DNA of 64,000 nucleotides. It comes from Lingula anatina (taxonomy: Eukaryota > Brachiopoda > Lingulata > Lingulida > Lingulidae). How positions within the stretch are numbered: the stretch's first letter is position 1; every line of letters begins with the position of its first letter. The position numbers were made by a program, and so were the translations under genes. The DNA lies in assembly GCF_001039355.2 (NCBI RefSeq), contig NW_019775347.1:64986-128985 (forward strand). The letters are read 5' to 3'. The notes below the pieces were generated by a model. That model was not told where the DNA came from, searched no databases, and saw only the letters and a list, made by a program, of their open reading frames with translations. Below are positions 37,274 to 64,000 of this stretch, piece after piece.

Positions 37274-40136
37274 TCAACTCTTGAAGGAATACAGTTCACT
37301 GAGCTCATCAGTGGTGGTTGCCTCCGTATGTTGAGTCAAATGCTTGTGTCCCTGCAAGGAAGATGGTAAAGTTGTAATGATTAGAAAAATTAAAACTAAA
37401 CCCATTCACATTGCAGTTTCCAAGTACAAACTTCCCTTTTGTTATTTAACAGTCTCTCAAAATTTAAGGTCTAAGTTTGATAAAATTTTCAGGACGAGTT
37501 TAAATTCAGGTACATAAATTTTTTTTTTTTTGATGCTGATCCTTTAATCAATAGAAATGATAACTGTGCAGCCTTGGAAGTGGTCTGAGTACTTTATGAG
37601 TTCATTATGGAAGCATACCTGAGTGATACCCCATGCTGCAGGCTTAGACATGGATGCACAGTATGGCCGTCCACTGGCTGGATTCAAGCTTTCCCAGTAG
37701 TTACGACGGGCCCTGAAATGGATACACAATATCAACATGAAACAGCAGCAAGAACATCCAACTCTGCCATACACCTTCAGTGTGTTAAATACCGATTGGT
37801 CACACATTAGAAAGCAATTTTCTTAGGTTATTATAATTCTTGCATGCACTTACCACATAAAATATGTTACATACCTTGCTCGGACCCACGGCTTGGTGTG
37901 CATGCGCAATTCGCTGCCCCATACGCCGTGCTTTTCTGAGCCCTTTGGTTTACATCCCCTCTCCTCTGCCAGTTCCTCAGCCACAGCTCTGATGTGATAC
38001 GGCTCAAACCCACAGCAACCGCCAATGTAACGTACTCCCAGGTCATAGGCCTGGCGCGCATACTTGTGCATGTCAAATCTTGTGGACAGGCGTGGCTCCA
38101 ATGCTGAAATTGTTTAAAGGCTTTTTTTACCACAAAATATTGCTTACTGACAGCATTGCATTTCTCCAGAGCAAGATTTCAAACTGTTGAGATTTGAAAT
38201 ATTTCATTACAATGCTGCAGGTAAAATTTTCAACTTGTGCATTCACAAAAATGTCCATAATTATGAACTTACCAAATGGGAACTCTGGGAGGTCGATGAA
38301 ACCCTGCTTGTTGCAGTCTGGTGTATGATAGGCTAGTGGCTGACACATGAGGTAGGGCTTCAGTCCTTCCTTGTCCAGAGCTTCCTTCATCAGACGAATC
38401 GCTTCAAGGGAGACAAAGGGATCAAAATGACAATTGACGCCAACAATGTCTGCCCCACATTTGGCAAGACGGACGGCACACTCTCCTGTAGATATACCAT
38501 GCATGTCGCCCTCTGGACCAATACACAGGTTGGCAGCTATTGGTTTTCCCATTTCCTTACACACCTCTACTGCCCATTCTGCTTCCTCCACATGTTCAAA
38601 ATACTGAAATGAATAGAATGAGAAATTCTGCCGAATTCTATGATAATCTTAGCAAAAAAAAAAAAAAAAAAATCAATTTTTTCTTATGCTAATATGTAAG
38701 GCAACTACTTATGCTTTAATGAAATGGAATATGTTCACACCTCACAAATCATGAAATCGACGTCATTTTTGATAAAAACATCAAGCTGCTTTCTGAATTC
38801 TTGCTGAACTTCTGCTTTGGTCTTTCCTGAGAGATAGCTTGGGGTTTGGCATATTCCCCCTGCAACAAGGGCATCCCCCTCATTGGCTACTTCACGGGCA
38901 ATCTCACACGCAGCCTGGTTTATTTTAGCTCCCTGTAAAAAAATTAAGGAATGAAAATAATAAAGAAATAAGAAATTTGATAAAAAATATAAAAAGACCA
39001 ACAGAATTTAAACCCAATTTTATTAATCCTTTCTATTTGGTTATTCCTACATTCTGCTAACATAACTTTTATAACTAATAGCTAAAAGGGCTAGTATATA
39101 AGTTGTTGTGGCCACATTGTTTCTTAGTCTCCAAAGGCTTACGCTGTGTTTTGATGCTGCCTCATTTCCCCTGTTGTCCAGTTTGTCATCACTGGCATAG
39201 AATGTGAATGTTTGCATCACATCTGAACCTGCCCGGAGAAATTCTCGATGAAGCTGGCGAACTGGAAGAAAGAAAATCTCTCAATGAGTAAATTGAAATT
39301 GAGTACAACTTTCAAGCAACTTGAATTTTCAAATTTTTGATAATTTTCACACCTCAATAATTGAAGATTGGCCACTAAAAAAAGGAAGGCCATATTTACC
39401 AGCTTCTGGATGCTCCACTGTGGCCTCAGGAGTCCATGGTCCCGCCTTCACATAGCCACGCTTCTCCAGGGCAAACACAAAGCCTCCATCACCAATCACC
39501 ACTCCCTCTGCCAGGCGCTCTAAGATACCTCTTTTACTCTATAGAGATAAATGTACAAATATCCATTTAACATATTTTAATCCAAGTATACGCCACACAA
39601 ATTATCCATTCTAGTTCTACTGGTAGTAAGCTTTCAAGAATCTGGGTGGGGGAAGGGGGGGAATTGTAATAAAATGAGGAAAATGAATAATATGGCCTGA
39701 GAAATTGGTACTGAGGTAAATAAAAGGGTGCCTTAATGGGCTGAGCCAATTATGTAATACATGGACCGCCCCTAACCCAGGGACTAGGAATTTCATTCAC
39801 GGGGTGCGGCGGACTGCATTGTTCAGAATTCTAGTTTCATCCGGATACTTGTTTACCTAACCACTTTCTCTTTAGACTGTAAAATTACTAACCGTATCTA
39901 GTTGGAAATTTGTTTTTATATGAAAATATCAAATTAGTTAATTTACTTAAGTTTTGTGCATCAGCAAAAATAGAGAGTCAAAATTTTTACAGAATAATGG
40001 AAAACTCCACTTGTACCCTTATTATTGTTTAGTTTTAGAAAGGATACATACACGTGGCTTTAGCCCAAGATGGTCTTTTTTCCGATATAGTTTCTATATA
40101 TTCTATCTTCCATACAAAAAAGAAGAACCTTACCAT
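37274..40136 (-). CDS. BHMT: Betaine-homocysteine S-methyltransferase, complete (394 aa)
   Basis: Eight coding exons join in frame: 40136-40134, 39538-39400, 39261-39143, 38932-38741, 38603-38273, 38103-37875, 37712-37619 and 37351-37274 (1185 nt). The enzyme moves a methyl from betaine to homocysteine, giving methionine and dimethylglycine, in the cytosol. Seen motifs: [20 protein letters not shown] near the N-terminus and the three zinc-ligand cysteines in GVNCHFDP and [10 protein letters not shown]. The C-terminal oligomerisation tail (KPWVRARRNYW, then [16 protein letters not shown]) is also present. The human protein has 406 aa. The first coding exon supplies only the ATG, directly before GTAAGG. 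An in-frame ATG at 40280 would add a basic 48-residue extension; I prefer the shorter form because it fits the family length. Divergent from DMGDH, the next enzyme of the pathway. Confidence 0.95.
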
Positions 40137-40851
40137 ATTTGAAATTTTGCTTTTTTTACGTCTAAGACGGCTTCTTAGCTCCGCTTCTAAACAGTTCTTC
40201 TCTTTGAAAATGCTCTCTCTCCTTCGATCTTCTCCGGTCAGGTGTGTGTATGTATGCGGTAAAATTGCTTTTAAAGGCATTTAAGGATAAGCCGCACCCA
40301 TCTTCTAAGAGGGAACATTGTTTGCTTTCAACTGTGTTGAACAGAAATATTGCTTTGGCAATTTATCGGCTATTTGTCGTCTGTTTGTGCAAAAGCATAT
40401 TTCGCCAGGTAAAAGACTAATTACTTTCTTGTTCTAGGTGAGGGAATGGTAATTTTTAAAGTTTTAATTAATTCTCTGACACCCACACCCCCTTTGTTAC
40501 TTCGACTTGTCGCAGTTGAGCAGTTTCAGCGCGTTCTCTGACAATAACAAGACTTGCCAACGCCAGGCAAATCCGGTTGCATGCGGCTTTGTTTATATCG
40601 CGTTCTCTCTTCAAGTTGCTGCCACATGAGGTTGAGATAAGAATGTTATATTCTGGTTATTGAAGCTAAGTGCCCGTACAATTTTTGTTTTGGACACTGT
40701 ACCAATAGTGTAGTTGTTAGTTCTTCTGTAATTTGAGGAAAAAGTTGCTGCTTTTATTTGTGTTGTTTACTTTGTTCAAGCGAAAACTAGGAGTAATTTC
40801 GCTAAGTGGAAGAGCCAGGTGTTACAGGAACTAGGTCAACTTGTAGGAGAG
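40137..40851. promoter_or_regulatory. Shared divergent promoter region BHMT / DMGDH
   Basis: 715 bp separate the two start codons. The segment must hold both transcription starts and 5' UTRs, and any upstream BHMT leader. It is richer in CpG than its surroundings around 40505-40605, where GCGTTCTCT occurs twice (about 40531 and 40600). No TATA box is obvious. Co-regulation is an inference. Confidence 0.5.
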
Positions 40852-53830
<12,979 letters not shown>

Positions 53831-56553
53831 TATTACCATCTTACAGGAATTTGTTGAGATAAGACTTATGACAATCTTGGTGAATGGTGGACTCCTGTGA
53901 AAGAAAATTGTCCAATTGCAGTGTAATGATAAATTGCAGCTGTGCCTGATATTCAGGTGATCAATTGAGAAAGACTACTTACATAGGTATTAGTTGAGGT
54001 ATCACTCTTAATTAAAATTATGTCCAAGGTAATAGATTTTACATATTTGGATTCCATGTATTTTAATAAGTCTAGTAAATTGATTTCTTGTATTGTGGCA
54101 GTGAGAGTGCAGGGTTTTCATGCCAACAGTCAATTGTAAAAATGTTGGTTTCTCAATACAAAATACAATAAAAATGGTTATTTTGGGGCAAGTTTACATT
54201 AATTCATACTAAGGAAAAATTGTAAATAAGAAACTGCAATTTTGAAGGATATGGGGATATTTTTTAAATGTAGGTTGCCTTTCAACAGTGTAAAGTAGGA
54301 TAATAAGGCAACAATATTATATTTCAGCTGACAGATTAAAAATAAGAGGAATATATGTTTTGTAATACATTAAAAGAAAAGACAAAAAAAAAAAAAGCCA
54401 CATGGGTAGACATTTTGTAATATTCATTACAAAAAAGAAACTGCATGTTGACCAATACAGTTCTTTTGTTGTCAGATTGTATTATTTGTGATTGTAGCCA
54501 ATTGAGCCAATATGAATTAGAAAAATGCTTGATTTATTCAACATTAAAAAATATATTATATACCAGTCACCTTTCTAGACTTTCTGGCCATGGTAACAGT
54601 AACATGGCATAGAAAAATGTCAATTTTTGTAAGATAGCTAGTTGTACTAATTTTTAAATGGAAAATCTGGCTACTGGGCAGCCAGTTTATTAAAAAAATT
54701 AATCAAAAACTGAATGACTATGTAAAAAAAAAATCCCAGGTATTGGGTAGCATACTTATATCAATATATTTTTATAAGAAATACAACATATTTTGTTTCC
54801 ACTATCAAGATGCTTTAAGTCTAACAAAAAAAGAAACGGTGCATTTCTTGTACATGACTTTCTTCCATGAAAATGGTCAAAAATAACATTGGTAAATTGC
54901 ACTTTTCACTATTTGATTGATATTGTAGCGCATGTCCCTGTTCCAAGACCAAACTAGGTCCCACATTATGATCATGGGAAAAGCTTTTACCCAGTTGCAA
55001 CCAAAGAGTTATACATCATGTTTATCCCAAAAATTCATTGATTTATTTTTGTGTATTGTCTGAATGAAAATAAAGCCAGTTTGCTCGTGAAGCTACGCAG
55101 TCATTACTTTTTAGCATGTTTTAAGTTGTGCATGGGAATGACATTGTTGAAACTGCTCAGGATAATTACTTCAATATGCCGTCTTATTAGTATTACTATT
55201 AATTATTTTTTTGATGGGCAAGAAAAAAGGTAAATTTTGAAATTAGATGTGGGCTAAGTGTAATGATTTCCGTCCATCCCCTAAAAAATTTCAATCAATT
55301 TTGATGATTATTTTAAATCAATAAACTGAAGAAAAGAATAATGAAAATGTTTTTTCAAAATCTTCTTTAGAATCTTTAGAAAAGTTACATAAATAATTTT
55401 GGAATATTTACACTAATTCACATTAAATTCTGTATGTTGTTTTCGTAACATTTATTACAATACATTTTAACATATAGTTGATAAATAACCAAGACAAGAA
55501 CTTCATTTCCATATTTACATAGGTTTCCTTCAAAGCAACCTTAACTATTACAATCACATTGAATGTATGTCTTTGTTGAAATTGGCATCTGAATGTTAAT
55601 TGTACAATCACTGCTGGTGTGACAGAGTCCCCCATGATAGAGAGTCAGCTTCCCATTCATTTGAACAGGTAAGCCTAGATTTTGACACTTAGGTCAGGCT
55701 AAACCCAACCATTATAAGTAAATGGAGGGCGGACTTGCTGTTACACGGACCCTCAGTTTTGATTCACCGGATGTAACATAATGTATAGGTGGAACTATGC
55801 ACCAAGGATGTGATCTTAGAAAGCAATACAAAAGTAATCAGAGAAGTATGGCCAATAGATACATAAGACTGTAATTCTAAAGACCTTTGGAGAAAACAAA
55901 CTGAAAAATAACTGTGGATAAATTCTGTCAGCTTTTATTTGTTGCTGAACCTTGGAGATTAAAAAAAAAAAAACGTGGATAAATTCTGTCAGCTTTTATT
56001 TGTTGCTGAATATTGAACTAGCTAGTCTGCCATTATTTCTGACCCCACTCTCCTCCAAACTCCACGAAATCTCTCTTCATTATACACTAACTCACAAGAC
56101 TGCTGCCTTGGATGATTCTCATCAAGTTGGCTCAGTTGAAATTTTAAGTCTTTTGTCACGAGTGTATCCTTTGTTCCTTCATTATTGCTGACAGGCACTT
56201 GTCACTGCCCCATGAACCAGCCCTGTCAGTTGAATTTAACTTGCTAACTACCAGGATAGTAACATGGTCAGCAACTGTTTTATAACTTTGTCCTCTGAAG
56301 AACTTGTGCATGGAAAATCATTCAAATTGAACAGAATGCAAGGATACCCGTAACGTAAGGATACCCATACATGGTACTGATGCCAACTTCAGTACTAATT
56401 ACAGTACAAAGTTTGAAGGAAAGCAGGCCTATTTGAAATGTACTTTCATCATGAAGGTACATATTGTCAAATCTTACTTCATCACAATACATCTTGGTGA
56501 TGTCAGGCCTAATTCTGCAGTGTTTTCCTCTTTTTTCTTTATTTTTCTTTTTG
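53831..56553. other. Convergent intergenic region DMGDH / DIMT1
   Basis: It begins with the DMGDH 3' UTR (AATAAA 54167-54172). For DIMT1 a minus-strand AATAAA lies at 56538-56543, only a few bases after the stop. A 36-bp direct repeat occurs at about 55914-55949 and 55975-56010. No gene was recognised. Confidence 0.5.
55914..56010 (+). repeat. Local direct repeat (36 bp twice)
   Basis: GTGGATAAATTCTGTCAGCT and the following 16 bases occur twice, 61 bp apart. The segment between them ends in 13 A. It may be a small tandem duplication or an assembly stutter. Confidence 0.8.
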
Positions 56554-59977
<3,424 letters not shown>

Positions 59978-60722
59978 CTTGATAGCGTACCTAGTTGCTC
60001 CTCTTGGAGAAGAGGTTTTTCTACAAAATAGTGACACGGTACTTTACACAGTCGTGAACCAAACACGTTTTCAATGTAAAGCGGAAGCGTTGCCCTAAAT
60101 GACTCTCCTTCATTAGAAGAGTTCTTACGGAAGTACTGCCTTGTTTGTTGGTTGGTTTCTTAACTTTACCTGCAAGATGAAATAGGATTTTGTCCTGGTT
60201 ATATTACGCTGTTTTGCCTTACCTCTTATGTAAGTTAATTCTTTGAAAAGTGGAGTTATCTGCTCTCTTAGTCACATTAAATCTCAGCCTGTAATCTTCA
60301 GTCAATTAATGGATCTATTTTTTTTTTAGATTTTTAATATTTTATTACTTTGCACAGTTTTCAGTAATACGAAAGAGGACAATATTTTTGTTAACCAATA
60401 CATGTAGGGCTACAGTATTGTAACACAATTACAAATTCACGAGTACCTCTCGTTGAATGTTTGCCAGTGGTTACAAAGATGTGGCAAAAACCGTGGAAAA
60501 TAAAAAAAATTGTTACAAAGGAAGAAATACTGTAAGAGTAAATAGTAAAGTGCTATGCCATGTTCTTTAAATGGCAGTCTTTGGAGAGAATAATCACTTG
60601 CATTTATTCAAAATATACTTTTATACATGTACGTTCAATTTTGTATTCAAAACCTTTGATAACTGCAGATCTACGATTCTACTCATATTCGTGAGAACGC
60701 AGAAACACCAATACTTCAAGAT
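59978..60722. promoter_or_regulatory. Divergent promoter region DIMT1 / double-CARD gene
   Basis: 745 bp between the two start codons (the CARD start is inferred). It contains both 5' UTRs. No TATA box or other clear core motif was seen. Confidence 0.4.
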
Positions 60723-62753
60723 ATGGCAGCTCCACGGGGTAAGATTTAAATATAGGATAAGGCCTGAAGAATGAAAACCAGCAATGTATACGCTTCTCAG
60801 AATTAAACACTTTCTTTGAGCAAGGTACAATGTACATGTTGCTTTTTATTCTTTTTGATCGCCATAGGTGCCTATATTAGCAGTACCTAACACATACACT
60901 TTCTTGTGGTAAGTTACATGTAAAATGGGATAGAAAGAATAGAAATTGAGATATTTCTTAAGTTTATTTTGATATTTTGCTGTCTGTTTTAATTTTTTTT
61001 TCCTTTAGGCATGACAAGAGAACACAGAGCTGCCCTGATCAAGAACCGTCTTACTCTAGTTAATGACATAACAGAGCCGTCACTGCTAAGCATTCTTAAT
61101 TTCATGTATTCCAAATCAGTTTTAAGTGACAGGGAGTATGAATACATCAAATCCAAGCGAATCAAACATGATATGAATGAAGAGTTTTTGGACATCCTTA
61201 TTGGGAAGAGTGATGTAGGTTATTATGTCTTTCTGGAAGCCTTATGGGAGGAAGGAATGCATCATGTTGTCAGCCAGCTCCAGGGTGGATCAGGGGCAGG
61301 AGGAGACGCAGGTGTGCAGTGGAGAGCATCTTCCATCTGGATTTTCTTTTTCTTTTTTTAAGTATAATACACAAGGCATTTGGCCAGCAATTTCAAGTTT
61401 TTTTAAAGTGGGTCCCCACCCCCTTCTTTGCCCCAGTTTAAAACATGGAACAGAACTTATGTCAAGTTTTGATTCAGATTGTACCTTTTCTGTCACAGAA
61501 GCCAGTTCCTTCAATAGATTATTAAAAAAAAAAAAACAGTTAAATCCCTGTGGAATCATCAAAATGAGTTTGACATTCATTGAAAATTATTTCATTGATA
61601 TATTCATAATGTACTAAACAGTAATCTGTTATAAATATAACATGGAATTTTTAATTTTATCTTTAAAGTTGAAAGCATGCCTGGAGTCATGATGATGAGT
61701 AACCATCATAAGGATCTTCTTAGGCGCAATAGAATGGCTTTAACAAACGACATGACAGATTCTGATACCAAGTTTATCCTGAACCATTTGCTGCAAGAAG
61801 GTGTCTTCACTCAGAGAGACAATGAGACAGTGAGAGCAGAAAGGACATGTTATGCTAGAGCTGAAAAACTGTTAGACCTCCTGCCAGGAAAAGGAGAAAG
61901 TGCTTTTGAGATATTCCGCTATGCTCTGTGCGAGGGTGGCCAGGAACACTTAGCTGCTCTGCTTCAAGGTTATTTTCCTTTTTATATTTTAAGTTCTATA
62001 TTTTTAATCAAAACCAGAGTGCTCAAGAGGAGTCCATGACTGGCCACTGACATTCCTCTTGTAATGTTTTTTTTTTCCTGTGGAAGACACTTTGCAAGTG
62101 AAGACAGTTACATTTTAGTTGTGATCAGGATCTTCCATTGCATCTTGCCTTTATGGCAAGTCCTTATAGGCAACAGCTATGCTATGTAGCCAGTCACAGT
62201 TTAGGATGTACACAAATATCATTCACTGACAATGCCTTGAATGGTACCACGATTTAGCAGTCACATTTACGTGTATATCTTCTTAACTTGGCACATTTAC
62301 TCTATTACTGTATACACCTTATCAATAGATTGTTCACGGTTCCAAGGAATTATATTCAATGATGTTTTAGAGACAGTAATCACTTATGTTGGAACAAAGA
62401 TGGAAGTGAAACAGCTATGTTTCACTGTTGTCACTTGAGCAGTATCAGGCTGAATGCTCATGACAAGAGCAAAACATAGCTGTTATGCTGCTAATGGTGT
62501 TCCAGAGCAACTATAAGTGATTACTATCACTAAAACATCAGTAAATACGTCCTCTTGGTTTATTACAGATGGTCAAGACACCTACCCAGTTCAAGCCACC
62601 GACCAAAGCTTGAGAAATCCCCAGGGATATGGACAGCCTTATGGTCAGCAGCATGTGCCACAATACGGACACCCTTACGATCAGCAGCATCTGACACAAT
62701 ATGGACACCCTTACGGTCAACCTTTTAGTGCACAGTATCAGCAGTTTCAATAA
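60723..62753 (+). CDS. Tandem-CARD protein with Tyr/Gln/Gly repeat tail (267 aa), uncharacterised
   Basis: Four exons join in frame: 60723-60738, 61009-61311, 61669-61968 and 62569-62753 (804 nt); every intron is phase 1. The first exon (MAAPRG) is inferred from a good donor, GGGTAAGAT, that keeps frame. Otherwise the start is the ATG at 61011. Residues about 7-95 (HRAALIKNRLTLVNDITEPS ... FLDILIGKSDVGYYVFLEAL) and about 118-206 (HKDLLRRNRMALTNDMTDSD ... LLDLLPGKGESAFEIFRYAL) are two CARDs. The second resembles the caspase-2 CARD. A tail of about 60 residues holds three 12-residue repeats (PYGQQHVPQYGH, PYDQQHLTQYGH, PYGQPFSAQYQQ). There is no protease or other catalytic domain, so an adaptor or scaffold role in apoptosis or innate immune signalling is inferred. 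Candidate AATAAA 63082-63087. Confidence 0.8.
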
Positions 62754-64000
62754 ATGTTTCTTTTATATGCACAGTCTGTTGAACTCTTTCTGGGATGATT
62801 TGGTCAGTTCTTATGGTCAAGCCAATTTGTAAGCAGGAAACTGTTTGTGATGTGAATGTAATATAATTCCATTTGGATGGGCTTCTTTGTAAATGTTTTT
62901 ATTCATTAAAACTTTTTACAAGACTAGAAAATGTAAGACATTATGAAGAAATATATAATAAGGACCATTTTCTTTTATTTTACTTTGTTAGATGATTTTT
63001 AAAAAGAAAGCATATTTGTCACCAATGTACAAATTAAATATCTTATGATCACAGTATTTAAATGATCCAACTTTTGAAAAAAATAAAGAGAAAGTTTGCA
63101 AAATATGTTCTTGCATAAATCTTCGTTTTTTATCATTAAAAGGCATGTTGCCTCAGCACTTAAACAGTGAATACATGTTAACACAACTCTGAACTTCACC
63201 TGCTGTTTAAGACAGATATTCCCATACTAATGTAAAATAACTATTAAAAGTTTTACATATACTGACAACTGCACTTTTTTAATCCTTGGTAATTTTCCTT
63301 GCAACCAGTCGTAACTTTCTTAGGATTAGACCTATTGAATTGAGAAAGTGCAGGCTGAGGCCCATCATGAATAGAAAAGATTTATGTGACTACTTCAGTC
63401 AAAGATGTCATTGGAATCCTGTTCAGAAAATCCAAACCCAGGTTTGTCTCATCTGTGTTCTCCAACTGCCAAGCTGCAAAAAGTGTACAAGTCAATCTTA
63501 AAAGAATGCAGATGTACGCCAGTGATAATATTTACATTAAATGGAATGGTTTCCCTTTGTTACTGAAAAACTGACGCAACCTAAATGTATGTACTTTCTA
63601 CTTTAAAATACTGGTTGAAAACCAATACATTCCTATTTGCAAAATTAAAGCTCAGGTAATGTTCTGCTGAATTTAATCATAATACCAAGGTGAGCTTGAA
63701 GCATAATTTACTACTTCACTCAAACTTTCTTACCTTTCCCTTATGTAGCACAGGCATAGTAGGCAACACCCCTGGCTTGTAGGTATGGTTCACACCTGTT
63801 GCCTCAATTATTCCCTATCAACCCGTACTCTAAAGACATTCCAAGTCTCACCACTGGTGCAACTGAACTCAGCCACTGGACTAAATAGCTTCTGGAGTAA
63901 TAATAGATATAAACATTTTCTTATATTACATTTTCTTTAAATTATATGCTTGTTAATGTCAGATGTTGAACAAGCATGTTCAGTTGTACCAAAAAATTTG
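62754..64000. other. Right-end region, mostly non-coding
   Basis: The CARD gene 3' UTR comes first. A candidate minus-strand terminal exon lies at 63382-63473. The remainder is AT-rich and without recognised content up to the window end. Confidence 0.45.
63382..63473 (-). CDS. Possible last exon of a minus-strand gene
   Basis: On the minus strand a pyrimidine-rich acceptor, CTTTTTGCAG, is followed in phase 1 by an open frame reading WQLENTDETNLGLDFLNRIP then MTSLTEVVT, closed by TAA 63382-63384. The composition looks coding, but no family is recognised and the upstream exon would lie near or beyond the window edge. It would continue the alternating strand pattern. Confidence 0.3.

Overview
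The window is eukaryotic nuclear DNA from an invertebrate bilaterian. It is AT-rich, its genes are split by short GT-AG introns, and its proteins align closely with vertebrate orthologues. The style (small introns packed with fold-back and MITE elements, many microsatellites, signs of high heterozygosity) suggests a lophotrochozoan such as a mollusc. I cannot fix the species from the sequence. Nothing bacterial or viral and no CRISPR array was seen.

Nine genes were recognised and reconstructed exon by exon. They alternate strictly in strand: LONP1 (+, last exon only, 2827-2973); a synaptotagmin of the Syt4/11 type (-, 6117-14682, complete, 422 aa); hnRNP M/MYEF2 (+, 18190-23637, complete, 618 aa); a JMY/WHAMM actin-nucleation factor (-, 28110-33135, interrupted by a 518-N gap); KXD1 (+, 34950-36040, 135 aa); BHMT (-, 37274-40136, 394 aa); DMGDH (+, 40852-53830, 868 aa from one set of exons); DIMT1 (-, 56554-59977, 306 aa); and an undescribed tandem-CARD protein with a Tyr/Gln/Gly repeat tail (+, 60723-62753, 267 aa). 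A weak terminal exon of a tenth, minus-strand gene lies near 63.4 kb.

BHMT makes dimethylglycine while remethylating homocysteine, and DMGDH oxidises that dimethylglycine. Their start codons lie 715 bp apart in divergent orientation. The order and orientation JMY-BHMT-DMGDH match human 5q14.1, with KXD1 inserted between JMY and BHMT.

The least ordinary observations are these. (1) Two minor-spliceosome (U12-type) introns sit at the same position and phase in RRM2 and RRM3 of hnRNP M. (2) The double-CARD gene is built from two symmetrical phase-1 exons of 303 and 300 nt plus a prion-like tail. (3) A ~2.5-kb tandem duplication of six complete DMGDH exons has a splice phase and a single-N junction that argue for an uncollapsed haplotype or mutually exclusive use, not a longer protein. 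(4) Several non-autonomous inverted-repeat families occur, one of them in three neighbouring genes.
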